From positions 5,847,801-5,911,800 of the forward strand of contig NZ_JQMQ01000005.1 in the NCBI RefSeq assembly GCF_000744815.1: a stretch of 64,000 bases of DNA, read 5' to 3'. Made by a program: the position numbers and the translations under genes. This stretch comes from Phaeacidiphilus oryzae TH49. GTDB lineage: Bacteria > Actinomycetota > Actinomycetes > Streptomycetales > Streptomycetaceae. Numbering within the stretch: the stretch's first letter is position 1; the number at the start of each line of letters is the position of its first letter. Shown in pieces: positions 31,863-40,483 of the stretch. Under the pieces are notes generated by a model, which was not told the origin of the DNA, did not search any database, and worked only from the letters and a program-made list of their open reading frames with translations.

Positions 31863-32936
31863 TCATCCTCGACTGGCCTGTCCCGGCCGCCCCCTGACGA
31901 GCAGCCACATCAGATACGGCGCGCCGATGAACGCGGTCACCACCCCCACCGGCAGCTCCGTCGGGTCCAGCGCCGTCCTGGCCAGCAGGTCCGCCAGCAC
32001 CACCAGCAGCGCCCCGCCCAGCGCCGAGGAGGCCAGCGGGATCTGCGCGGTCCGCGCCAGTCGCAGGGCCACCTGCGGAGCGACCAGGGCCACGAAGTCC
32101 ACCGGCCCCGACGCCCCGACCGCGATCGAGGCGGCCAGCACGCCCAGCGCGGCCAGACCGAGGCGGCTGCGCCCCAGCCGGACGCCCAGCGAGGTCGCCG
32201 TCAAGTCGTCAAGACCGACCACGCGTTGGGCCCGGGCAGCCCACGGCAGCGCGCAGGCGACCACCGCCAGCACGCCGAGCACCGGCCAGGACTGCGACCA
32301 GACCGCCCCATTGAGGCTGCCGGACATCCACACCTTGGCCTGCTCGGCCTGCAGGGCGTCGCCCTTGGTCAGGAAGAGCTGGGTGACCGCGCCGAGGGCG
32401 ATGCTGATGCCCACCCCGATCAGCACGAAGCGCTGCGCGTTGATCCCGCGCCGCCAGGCCGTGCCCCAGACCAGCGCGGCGGTGGCGACGCCGCCGGCCA
32501 CGGCGGCCAGCGCGGCCTCCGCGGTGTCGTCCACCACCCCGTACGCGAGGAGGCCCACCGTCACCGCCGAGGCGCCGTGGCTGATGCCGATCACGTCCGG
32601 GCTGGCCAGCGGGTTGCGGGCGACCGTCTGCACCAGCGCTCCGGAGACGCCGAAGGCGGCGCCGACGAGCGCGCCGAGGACCACCCGGGGGAGGCGGAGG
32701 GTGCCGACGGTGAAGCCGTCGGGGTCCTGGCCGCCGAGAACGACCCTGAGCGCATGGGAGGGGGCGACCAGGGTCTCGCCGACGCAGAGGGAGAGGAGCA
32801 TCGCCGCCGCCAGCAGCACCAGCAGGCTGGAGGCGAGGAGGAGGGAGCGGCGGTGGGTCAGGAAGGAGGCCCGGCCGCGCCGGGTGAGGGCGTAGCCGGC
32901 GGGGCGGACCGCCGGCTCTCGGACGTCGGCGCTCAC
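31863..32936 (-). CDS. FecCD-family iron-siderophore ABC permease
   Basis: 357-aa permease with about 10 membrane helices. Family stretches: TLRLPRVVLGALVGAAFGVSG, VQTVARNPLASPDVIGISHG (the FecCD NPLASPD...G signature), VDFVALVAPQVALRLART, and the C-terminal LARTALDPTELPVGVVTAFI. It forms the heterodimeric channel with the preceding permease. Its GTG start overlaps the upstream permease stop by 4 nt. No ATPase gene is present in the locus. Confidence 0.94.
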   Translation of the reverse strand: MSADVREPAVRPAGYALTRRGRASFLTHRRSLLLASSLLVLLAAAMLLSLCVGETLVAPSHALRVVLGGQDPDGFTVGTLRLPRVVLGALVGAAFGVSGALVQTVARNPLASPDVIGISHGASAVTVGLLAYGVVDDTAEAALAAVAGGVATAALVWGTAWRRGINAQRFVLIGVGISIALGAVTQLFLTKGDALQAEQAKVWMSGSLNGAVWSQSWPVLGVLAVVACALPWAARAQRVVGLDDLTATSLGVRLGRSRLGLAALGVLAASIAVGASGPVDFVALVAPQVALRLARTAQIPLASSALGGALLVVLADLLARTALDPTELPVGVVTAFIGAPYLMWLLVRGRPGQASRG

Positions 32937-34000
32937 GACGCGACCACCGCCCGGCGGCGGACCAGGAACACCAGCACGGGAACTCCGATCAGCGCGGTCA
33001 TCACCCCGGCCGGGACCTCCGACGGCGGGAACAGGACGCGGCCGGCGACGTCGGCGAGGAGCAGCAGCGAGGGTCCGAGGAGGGCCGACATGGCCAGCAC
33101 CCAGCGGTGGGAGGCGCCGACCAGCGCCCGCGCGGCATGCGGAACGGCAAGTCCGACGAAGGCGATCGGGCCGGCCGCGGCGACCGAGGCGCCGGTCAGC
33201 ACGGTCGCGCCGAGCGCGCCCACGGCCCGAACGCCGCCGACCCTGCGGCCGAGCGAACGGGCCGCGTCCTCGCCGAGGGCGAGGGCGTCGAGCCCTCCGG
33301 CGACGGAGAACACCAGGACCGCGCCGACCAGAAGGAAGGGCAGCAGCTGCCAGGCCACCTCGCCGGTGGCGCTGCCCAGCGCGCCCACCTGCCAGAAGCG
33401 GAAGCGGTCCAGGGTGGCGGACTGGGTGGTCAGCACGGCGGTGATCAGGGAGGCGACGAAGGCCGAGAAGGCCGAGCCGGCCAGGGCGAGGCGGACCGGG
33501 GTGGTCGAGGCGGCGCGCCCCCGGCCGGCCAGTCCGTAGACCAGGAGGGCGGCGAGGACGGCCCCGGCGAAGCCGAACCAGACGTAGCCGACGAGGGAGC
33601 CGATGCCGAAGGCCGAGATGGCGAGGACGACGCCGGCGGCGGCGCCCTGCGAGACCCCGAGGATGCCGGGCTCGGCGATCGGGTTGCGGGTGATGCCCTG
33701 CATCACCGTGCCGGCCATGGCGAGCGAGGCGCCGACGACCAGTCCGACGACGGTGCGGGGCAGCCGGAGGGAGCGGACGACCAGGGCGTCGTTCGAACTC
33801 CCGCCGTGGAAGAGGGCGTTGAGGACGTCGCCGGGCGGGATGGCGCGGCTGCCGACGGCGAGGCTGAGCAGCGCGGCGAGCAGCAGCAGTGCGGCGGCGG
33901 CGAGCAGCCAGGCCGCGCGGCGGCGGGTGCTGCTGCGCGGGGCGGCGGCGGGCCGGGGCCTCGCGGGGGGCGCGGCGGGCGGCGCGGCGGGCGCGGGCAT
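32933..34000 (-). CDS. FecCD-family iron-siderophore ABC permease
   Basis: 355-aa permease with about 10 helices, first gene of the iron-uptake operon. It carries SLRLPRTVVGLVVGASLAMAG, TVMQGITRNPIAEPGILGVSQG, and PIAFVGLAVPHAARALVG, which is the EAA-like loop contacting the ATPase. The C-terminus is VLFPPSEVPAGVMTALIGVP. The N-terminus is Ala/Pro-rich. The promoter carries an iron box at 34024. The energising ATPase must be encoded elsewhere, as happens for several Streptomyces siderophore importers. Confidence 0.94.
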   Translation of the reverse strand: MPAPAAPPAAPPARPRPAAAPRSSTRRRAAWLLAAAALLLLAALLSLAVGSRAIPPGDVLNALFHGGSSNDALVVRSLRLPRTVVGLVVGASLAMAGTVMQGITRNPIAEPGILGVSQGAAAGVVLAISAFGIGSLVGYVWFGFAGAVLAALLVYGLAGRGRAASTTPVRLALAGSAFSAFVASLITAVLTTQSATLDRFRFWQVGALGSATGEVAWQLLPFLLVGAVLVFSVAGGLDALALGEDAARSLGRRVGGVRAVGALGATVLTGASVAAAGPIAFVGLAVPHAARALVGASHRWVLAMSALLGPSLLLLADVAGRVLFPPSEVPAGVMTALIGVPVLVFLVRRRAVVAS

Positions 34001-34023
34001 GGGTCTCCCGGCGGGGGTGGTGG

Positions 34024-34042
34024 GCAGGTGAGGCTAACCTTA
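34024..34042 (-). promoter_or_regulatory. DmdR/IdeR-type iron box, permease operon
   Basis: GCAGGTGAGGCTAACCTTA matches the iron-box consensus at 15 of 19 positions, with the core AGGTGAGGCTAACCT intact. It lies 24 bp upstream of the first permease ATG. Confidence 0.85.
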
Positions 34043-34136
34043 CCCGGCCGGCCCAGGCTTCTTCCCCGACCCCGCCCTTTCCTCGTTTCCCGGGGCTGCC
34101 GCCCTGCGCCCCGCGATGACGCCCGGAGGGCGAATC

Positions 34137-34267
34137 AAGGGGCGCGGGGAACTGCGCGGCCCGCCGCTAACGGTCCGCGGCCGGCGGCGGAGTTCGGGTT
34201 GCAACCCGGTAGCCGTTGCCGGGTGCGGCGCCGTAGCGGGCTGGGCGCGCAGTTCCCCGCGCCCCTT
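34137..34267. repeat. Inverted pair of a 22-bp dispersed G+C-rich element
   Basis: The 309-bp gap 34001-34309 holds the iron box and this pair. The element at 34137-34158 (AAGGGGCGCGGGGAACTGCG and CG) recurs as its perfect reverse complement at 34246-34267, 87 bp away. Its core is the same as that in the 83-bp tandem repeat at 20.7 kb, including the following CGCCTGCGGCGCTGCG. It could fold as a large hairpin and terminate transcription of the helicase gene that ends at 34310. Confidence 0.88.
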
Positions 34268-34309
34268 ACGCGCGCCTGCGGCGCTGCGTCCGGGGCGGTC
34301 GCGCGCGGC

Positions 34310-36847
34310 TTACAGCTTCGAGAGCCGGTTGACGCCGGTGACGCGGATCACCGCGCGGCCCTCCTCGTCGGAGGAGTGGAGGTCGACCTCCGCGGTGATC
34401 CCCCAGTCGTGGTCGCCCTCGGGGTCGTCGAAGGCCTGGCGGACCAGCCACGCGCCCTGCGTGGACTCCTCGTCGATCCGCAGCAGATGCGGGCCGCGGG
34501 CGTCGGGTCCGGTGCGGATCTCGTCGTACTCGTCCCAGTAGCCGTCCATCGCGTCCGCCCAGCGGTCCGCGTCCCAGCCGCCGCTCTCCTCCTCCAGCTC
34601 GGCGAGCTGCTCGTACTCCTCCAGCGCGGCCAGCTCGACCCGGCGGAACATCGCGTTCCGCACCAGCACCCGGAAGGCCCGCGGGTTGGCGGTGACCGGC
34701 GCCGGCTTGTCGTCGAGCGGGGTGCCCTCCTCGTCGGTGGCGTCCTCCTCGTCCTCCGGATTGGCCAGCTTCTCCCACTCGTCCAGCAGCGAGGAGTCGA
34801 CCTGGCGGACCAGTTCGCCCAGCCACTCGATGAGGTCGCGGAGGTCGTCGTTCTTGGTGTCCTCGGGGACGGCGTGCTGCAGCGCCCGGTACGCGGAGGC
34901 GAGGTAGCGCAGCACCAGGCCCTCGGTGCGCGGCAGCTCGTAGAAGCCGACGTAGTCGACGAAGGTCATGGCCCGCTCGTAGAGGTCGCGGGCGACCGAC
35001 TTCGGCCGCAGCGGGTGGTCGCCGATCCACGGGTGGGCGCGGCGGTAGACGTCGTACGCGTGCTCGAGCAGCTCTTCCAGCGGCTTGGGGTAGGAGATCT
35101 CCTCCAGCCGCTCCATCCGCTCCTCGTACTCGATGCCCTCGGCCTTCATCGCGGCCACCGCCTCGCCCTTGGCCTTGTGCTCCTGGGCGACCAGGATCTG
35201 CCGCGGGTCGTCCAGGGTGGACTCGACGACGGAGAGGACGTCCAGCGCGTAGGTCGGGGACTCCGGGTCGAGGAGCTCGAAGGCGGAGAGGGCGAAGGTG
35301 GAGAGCGGCTGGGTGAGCGAGAAGTCCGACTGGAGGTCGACGGTGAGGCGGACGAAACGTCCGGTCTCGTCCGGTTCGTCCAGGCGCTCGACGACTCCGG
35401 CGTCCAGCAGCGAGCGGTAGATCGCGATGGCCTCGCGGATGTGCCGGCGCTGGGCGCGGCGGTCGTCGTCGTTCTCGGTGAGGAGGTGGCGCATCGCCTC
35501 GAAGGCGTTGCCCGGCCGGTTGATGACCGAGAGGAGCATCAGGTTGCTCACCTTGAACCGGGAGACCAGCGGTTCCGGTTCGGCCTCGGTCAGCCTCTTG
35601 AAGGTCTCGTCGCTCCAGTTGACGAAGCCCTCGGGCGGCTTCTTGCGGACCACCTTGCGCCGCTTCTTGGGGTCGTCACCGGCCTTGGCCAGCGCCTTCT
35701 CGTTCTCCACCACATGCTCGGGGGCCTGCGCCTCGACGTAGCCGACCTCGTCGAAGCCGGCCCGGCCGGCCCGGCCGGCGATCTGGTGGAACTCGCGGGC
35801 GCGGAGCACCCGCACCCGCCGGCCGTCGTATTTCGACAGTGCCGTGAAGAGGACGGTCCGGATCGGGACGTTGACGCCCACGCCGAGGGTGTCCGTACCG
35901 CAGATCACCTTGAGGAGGCCCGCCTGGGCCAGCCGTTCCACCAGGCGCCGGTACTTGGGCAGCATCCCCGCGTGGTGGACGCCGATCCCGTGCCGGACGT
36001 AGCGGGACAGGTTGCGGCCGAACTTGGTGGTGAAGCGGAAGTTGCCGATCAGCTTGGAGATCTCCTCCTTCTCCGCCCGGGTGCACATGTTGATGGACAT
36101 CAGCGACTGGGCCCGCTCGACCGCCGCGGCCTGGGTGAAGTGCACCACGTAGACCGGGGCGCGGTCGGAGGAGAGGAGGTCCTCCAGGGTGTCGTGGAGG
36201 GTGGTGCGCCGGTACTCGTAGAAGAGCGGGACCGGGCGGGTCGCGTTGGCGACGGTGGTGGTCGGGCGGCCGGTGCGGCGGGTGAGGTCGCTCTCGAAGC
36301 GGCGGACGTCGCCGAGGGTCGCCGACATCAGCACGAACTGCGCCTGCGGCAGCTCGATCAGCGGCACCTGCCAGGCCCAGCCGCGGTCGGGATCGGCGTA
36401 GAAGTGGAACTCGTCCATCACCACCTGGCCGACATCGGCCAGCCGGCCGTCGCGCAGGGCGATCGAGGCCAGCACCTCGGCGGTGCAGCAGATGATCGGG
36501 GCGGTCGGGTTGACCGAGGCGTCGCCGGTCATCATCCCGACGTTCGAGGAGCCGAACATCTTGATCAGGTCGAAGAACTTCTCCGAGACCAGGGCCTTGA
36601 TCGGGGCGGTGTAGAAGGTGCGGCGGCCCTCGGCCAGGGCGGCGTAGTGCGCGCCCGCGGCCACCAGTGACTTGCCCGAGCCGGTCGGTGTGTTAAGGAT
36701 CACGTTCGATCCCGAGACCACCTCGATCAGCGCCTCCTCCTGGGCCGGATAGAGGGTGACCCCTCGCTCCTCCTGGGCCCAGGTGGAGAAGGACTCGAAC
36801 AGGTCGTCGGGCGTGGGGCTCTGGGGGAGGCGGTCGATAAGGGTCAC
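34310..36847 (-). CDS. DEAD/DEAH-box helicase with DUF3516 C-terminal region
   Basis: 845-aa superfamily 2 helicase of the Ski2/HelY-like actinobacterial group. Motif Q/I: GVTLYPAQEEALIEV, then NTPTGSGKSLVA (Walker A). Motif II: VVMDEFHFYADPDRG (DEFH). Motif III: VLMSATLGD. Motif IV-VI: HHAGMLPKYRRLVE, CGTDTLGVGVNVPIRTV, FHQIAGRAGRAGFDE. The last ~450 residues match the DUF3516 extension (RFKVSNLMLLSVINRPGNAF; a C-terminal acidic stretch ending in GITAEVDLHSSDEEGRAVIR). A likely role is RNA unwinding or turnover; no direct evidence. It starts at GTG 36847 with no strong ribosome site. Confidence 0.92.
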   Translation of the reverse strand: MTLIDRLPQSPTPDDLFESFSTWAQEERGVTLYPAQEEALIEVVSGSNVILNTPTGSGKSLVAAGAHYAALAEGRRTFYTAPIKALVSEKFFDLIKMFGSSNVGMMTGDASVNPTAPIICCTAEVLASIALRDGRLADVGQVVMDEFHFYADPDRGWAWQVPLIELPQAQFVLMSATLGDVRRFESDLTRRTGRPTTTVANATRPVPLFYEYRRTTLHDTLEDLLSSDRAPVYVVHFTQAAAVERAQSLMSINMCTRAEKEEISKLIGNFRFTTKFGRNLSRYVRHGIGVHHAGMLPKYRRLVERLAQAGLLKVICGTDTLGVGVNVPIRTVLFTALSKYDGRRVRVLRAREFHQIAGRAGRAGFDEVGYVEAQAPEHVVENEKALAKAGDDPKKRRKVVRKKPPEGFVNWSDETFKRLTEAEPEPLVSRFKVSNLMLLSVINRPGNAFEAMRHLLTENDDDRRAQRRHIREAIAIYRSLLDAGVVERLDEPDETGRFVRLTVDLQSDFSLTQPLSTFALSAFELLDPESPTYALDVLSVVESTLDDPRQILVAQEHKAKGEAVAAMKAEGIEYEERMERLEEISYPKPLEELLEHAYDVYRRAHPWIGDHPLRPKSVARDLYERAMTFVDYVGFYELPRTEGLVLRYLASAYRALQHAVPEDTKNDDLRDLIEWLGELVRQVDSSLLDEWEKLANPEDEEDATDEEGTPLDDKPAPVTANPRAFRVLVRNAMFRRVELAALEEYEQLAELEEESGGWDADRWADAMDGYWDEYDEIRTGPDARGPHLLRIDEESTQGAWLVRQAFDDPEGDHDWGITAEVDLHSSDEEGRAVIRVTGVNRLSKL

Positions 36848-37071
36848 CCGCCCATCTTGCCCGGTGAACGCCCTCGGAGGGGAATTCCGCCTGCTGCGCG
36901 GGCGGGGCGCGGGCGGCGCGCGGGGGCGGCGCGGCGGCGCCGCGGAGGCCGCCGTGAATCGATCGCACACAATCCCGACTGGCCCTCCGCCGGTCGTCCA
37001 TACAAGAATGCGGGGCTTTGAAGACGGATCAGCGCTGGAGTGACGAGGCGTGCAGAAGGGGTGTGGAGGAC

Positions 37072-37932
37072 GTGGCCGAGCGAGAGCCTGACGCCGCCGG
37101 CGGCGCGGGGAGCGACCCCGGCGGCGGCCCGGACGGCGGCGCCGGAGACCCGGCGGGGCCGGGTGGCGCCACCGGCTCGGCGGCCGAACTCCCGGGCCGG
37201 GGAGCCGGCCTGACCTCCCGTGCCGGCTCAAGCGCGACCGTGGTCGCGAGCGCCGGCGCCGACGCCGACGCGGGTGCGGGTGCCGCCGTGGACGCCGTAG
37301 TAGAGCAGCGGGCCGCGCGCCGGGCGCGGATCGCCGCCGCCCACCGGGAGGCCGGGGGAGGCTCCCCCCGCGCCCTGGACGCCCTGCTGCGCGAGGCCGC
37401 GGAGCTGGCCGCCTGGGAGCGCGCCACCGCGCTCCGGCTGGACCGGCCGGCGCGGCGGCGCAGCGTGCTGGCGCTCCGGGCGGCCGGTGCCGTGGTCTGC
37501 GTGCTGACCCTCCTTCAGATCGCCCTCGCGGCGGCCGGACTGACGGAGCTGTGGCGGATCGGCCCGGCGGGCCTGCTGCTGGCCGGCGGCCTGTACGAGG
37601 TGCTCGCGGCCGGGCGGGTCGGCTCCGGGGCCCGCCATCTCTGGCGCCGGGGCGGTGCGCTCGGGCTGCTGGTCGCCGCGCTGGCGGCGGGGGTGTGGGC
37701 CTGGGTGGACGGCTCCGCGCCGGCGCTGGTCGCCGTGGTGCTGGGGGCGGTGGGCGCACTCGGCTACCTGGCCGGCCTCTTCGGCGAGTGGTTCGTCGGC
37801 CGCCGGGACTCCGGCGCGGAGCCGCCGGACTCGGCCGAACCGGTCCGCCTCCCCGCCGCCGCGGCCTCCGGAGCCGCCGGCACCCCTGCCTCCCCGTCCT
37901 CCGCCGCCGCTTCCAAGGAGGCCGACGCATGA
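37072..37932 (+). CDS. Hypothetical four-helix membrane protein
   Basis: 286-aa protein without a recognised family. A disordered Gly/Asp/Ala-rich N-terminus (about 85 residues) leads to a basic helical segment (VEQRAARRARIAAAHREAGG), then four hydrophobic helices between about residues 140 and 245 and a short Pro/Ala tail. GTG 37072 is chosen because GGAGG lies 4 nt upstream. Its stop overlaps the next gene (ATGA), so it pairs with the coiled-coil protein; the two may form one membrane-anchored complex. Confidence 0.72.
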   Translation: MAEREPDAAGGAGSDPGGGPDGGAGDPAGPGGATGSAAELPGRGAGLTSRAGSSATVVASAGADADAGAGAAVDAVVEQRAARRARIAAAHREAGGGSPRALDALLREAAELAAWERATALRLDRPARRRSVLALRAAGAVVCVLTLLQIALAAAGLTELWRIGPAGLLLAGGLYEVLAAGRVGSGARHLWRRGGALGLLVAALAAGVWAWVDGSAPALVAVVLGAVGALGYLAGLFGEWFVGRRDSGAEPPDSAEPVRLPAAAASGAAGTPASPSSAAASKEADA

Positions 37933-39608
37933 GCTCCGACGAGCAGCGCTTCGACCGGGATCACGATCCGGACGCCGGCCGGGAGCCGGGCCGCGACGGA
38001 GGCGGTGAGCGCGACCGCCACCGCGACCGCGACCGCGATCGTCCCGGCCCCGCCTCCGCCCAGCCCCCCGGCCCGATCGCCCGCGTGCCCCGCCCGCGCC
38101 CGGAGACCGCCCGCCCGGAGACCGCCCGCCCGGAGACCGCCCGCCCGGGGACCGCCCGCCCGGACACCGCGCGCCCCGACGCCCTCCGTCCCGACGCCCT
38201 CCGTCCCGACGCCGGACGCCCCGACCCGGGCCGTCCCGACCCGGGCCGTCCCGATCCGGGCCGTCCCGACCCGAGCCGTCCCGACCCGGGACGCCCCGAC
38301 CCGGGCCGTCCGGAAACCGCCCGCCCCCGCCCCGACTTCGGCCGCTCGGAGCGGGTCGGCGGCGGCTCCGCCCGGGGCGGCGCGGACTCCGCCGGGGACT
38401 CCGCGCGCCGGCTCTTCGGCCTCCTCCAGCGCGACCTGGCCGAGCTCCAGCAGCGGATGGACACCCTCTCCGCCGAGGTCCGCTCCCGGGAGACCACCCT
38501 CCGCCTCTCCACCGCCGAGACCCGGCTGAAGTCCGCCGAGAACGCCCTCGCCGAACTCGACGGGCTGCCCCGCCGGCTGGCCGCCGACCTCGGCGCCAAG
38601 GTCGACGCCGCGGAGCGGGCCGCCACCGAGCGCGAGGAGGCCGCCCGCACCCGGGAGGCCGCCGCCCGGCAGGCCGCGTTCACCGAGCAGAACGACCGGC
38701 TGGAGGCCGAGCTCGAACGGTTCCGCGCCCAGGCCGCCGAACTCACCCGCCGGGTCTCCGGATACGAGGCGCGGCTGCGCGACACCGCCCGCCGGATGGA
38801 CCGGCTGGAGCCCCGGCTGGAATGGCTGGAACGCACCGGCCGGATCCGCTCGGGCGCCCACGAGGTCGACCTCGACCACTCGGACGACACCGTGCTCAGC
38901 CTCCGCGACACCATCCACACCGGCCGCCGCAGCGCGGACGACCTCCTGGACGAGCCGGCCAGGGAACGGGCCGCCGCCGAGGTCGAGCGCCATCAGCGGG
39001 CCTGGCGCGCCGCCCATGAGCGGGTCGCCGGCGCGTCCGCCGCGGCCGGCGCGCTGGCCACCGCGCCCGGCGCGGACTCCCCCCGCCCGGCCGGCCGGTA
39101 CCGGCGCGCGCTGCGGGAGTTCGAGCAGCAGCACGCCCGGCTGCGGAAGGCCGCCGCGGAGGAGCAGCGGCTGCGGGAGCCCGCCCGCCAGGCCCAGCAG
39201 CGCCTGGACCGGGACAAGCAGGCCCGGGCCAGCACGGCCGCCCTGCGTGCGGCGGCCGAGGCGGCCAGGGCGCGCCTGCTGGAGGTCGCCGAGCGGCGGA
39301 TCGAGCAGGCCTGTACGTCCGGCGCGGTGCCGCCGCTGTGGTTCTGGGAGACCTTCTATCCGGGCCCGCGCCCGCGCCCGAGCGGCAGTTGGGAGCGGCT
39401 CGCCTCGGATGTGCTGGCGTACCGGCTGGCCTGGGGCGTCCACGCGCCCTCGCCGCTGGGCGACGAGCCGCGGGGCGAGGAGGCCTCCGGCGGCCGGCTG
39501 GCCGAGTACCGGGCGCTGAGCGGCCGGCTGGCCGCCCTCGACCGCGCGGAGAACGCTCCGGCCGCGCCGGGGGAGGATCCCTCGCCGGCAGAGATTACGG
39601 ATCGCTGA
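37929..39608 (+). CDS. Hypothetical coiled-coil protein with pentapeptide-repeat linker
   Basis: 559-aa protein without a recognised family. Residues 1-56 are charged (HRDRDRDRDRPG-type). Residues 57-131 are fifteen tandem 5-residue units of the form RPxxx (RPETA, RPDAL, RPDPG). About 160-310 is a long coiled coil (heptads in DLAELQQRMDTLSAEVRSRE and ERAATEREEAARTREAAARQ). About 380-470 is a second Ala/Glu/Arg-rich coil, followed by the conserved-looking PPLWFWETFYPGPRPRPSGS and LAYRLAWGV. The architecture is a flexible spacer plus a structural coil, suggesting scaffolding. It is coupled to the membrane protein upstream. Confidence 0.75.
   Translation: MSSDEQRFDRDHDPDAGREPGRDGGGERDRHRDRDRDRPGPASAQPPGPIARVPRPRPETARPETARPETARPGTARPDTARPDALRPDALRPDAGRPDPGRPDPGRPDPGRPDPSRPDPGRPDPGRPETARPRPDFGRSERVGGGSARGGADSAGDSARRLFGLLQRDLAELQQRMDTLSAEVRSRETTLRLSTAETRLKSAENALAELDGLPRRLAADLGAKVDAAERAATEREEAARTREAAARQAAFTEQNDRLEAELERFRAQAAELTRRVSGYEARLRDTARRMDRLEPRLEWLERTGRIRSGAHEVDLDHSDDTVLSLRDTIHTGRRSADDLLDEPARERAAAEVERHQRAWRAAHERVAGASAAAGALATAPGADSPRPAGRYRRALREFEQQHARLRKAAAEEQRLREPARQAQQRLDRDKQARASTAALRAAAEAARARLLEVAERRIEQACTSGAVPPLWFWETFYPGPRPRPSGSWERLASDVLAYRLAWGVHAPSPLGDEPRGEEASGGRLAEYRALSGRLAALDRAENAPAAPGEDPSPAEITDR
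38097..38321 (+). repeat. 15-bp in-frame tandem repeat, 15 units
   Basis: Fifteen consecutive 15-bp units encode RPETA (3), RPGTA, RPDTA, RPDAL (2), RPDAG, RPDPG (3), RPDPS, RPDPG (2) and RPETA. Neighbouring units are often identical at DNA level, which indicates recent slippage expansion and likely length variation between strains. Confidence 0.9.
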
Positions 39609-39670
39609 CGTATCGCCCGGAACCGCCGAAGGGCCTGGCGGTCGGCCCCGGAGGGTGGTCGAATCGGCGT

Positions 39671-40483
39671 ATGGCGAGGGACAGGGAACCCGGTGCCTCG
39701 GCGGGATCGGACGATCCGGGGGACGAGCGCGCAGACGGCACGGCCGGGCGCGGGTCCGACCGCGCCGAGGCGCCGGGGAGGCCGGCCGGCGCGCCCGTCG
39801 GCCGGCGGGTGGTCCTCGGCCTCCTCGGGCTCGGGGCGGTCGGGGTGGCCACCGGGTCCGCCCTGCAGAACGGGCTGGACAACGCGCTCGCCGGGGTCGA
39901 GTCGCACGACCCGACCGGGGTCACGGGGCTGATCCCGGGCGGGGGCTTCGAGTTCTACTCGGTCGCCGACTCCATCCCGCACCGCTCGCCCGCCGCGTAC
40001 ACCCTCACCGTCTCCGGGCTGGTGGACCGGCCGCTGACCCTGTCGCTGGACCAGCTCAAGGCGCTGCCCCCGACCCGGCTGGTGCGGGACGTGCAGTGCG
40101 TCACCGGCTGGCGGGTGCCGCGGACCGCCTTCACCGGCGTCCGCCTCTCCGATCTCCTGGACCGGGCCGGCGTCCGCCCGGGCGCCCGGGCCCTCCGCTT
40201 CATCTGCTACGACGGCGTCTACACCGAGAGCCTGACCCTGGACCAGGCCCGACGCCCGGACATGATGGTGGCCTACGCCATGAACGACCGCCCGGTGAGC
40301 GACGCCCACGGCGGCCCGGTGCGGCTCTACGCGGCCCCGATGTACTTCTACAAGTCCGCGAAGTGGCTGGCCGGGATCACCGTGACGGACCATGTGCAGC
40401 CCGGCTACTGGGAGCACTACGGCTACGACGTCGACGCCTGGGTCGGCCGCTCCAACGGGCGCGACGATGAGCCGACCTCCTGA
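39671..40483 (+). CDS. Tat-exported molybdopterin-dependent oxidoreductase (sulfite oxidase fold)
   Basis: 270-aa protein. The N-terminus carries a twin-arginine signal (VGRRVVLGLLGLGAVG). The rest is an Oxidored_molyb (sulfite oxidase/MsrP-like) domain: FYSVADSIPHRSPAAYTLTV, VSGLVDRPLTLSLDQLKALP, the Mo-ligand Cys in VRDVQCVTGWRVPRTAFTGV, RALRFICYDGVYTESLTLDQ, and GPVRLYAAPMYFYKSAKWLAG. It should work outside the membrane as a reductase or oxidase using a molybdenum cofactor. The substrate is unknown. It overlaps the next gene, a cytochrome b, by 17 nt, so electrons probably pass between them. Confidence 0.9.
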   Translation: MARDREPGASAGSDDPGDERADGTAGRGSDRAEAPGRPAGAPVGRRVVLGLLGLGAVGVATGSALQNGLDNALAGVESHDPTGVTGLIPGGGFEFYSVADSIPHRSPAAYTLTVSGLVDRPLTLSLDQLKALPPTRLVRDVQCVTGWRVPRTAFTGVRLSDLLDRAGVRPGARALRFICYDGVYTESLTLDQARRPDMMVAYAMNDRPVSDAHGGPVRLYAAPMYFYKSAKWLAGITVTDHVQPGYWEHYGYDVDAWVGRSNGRDDEPTS

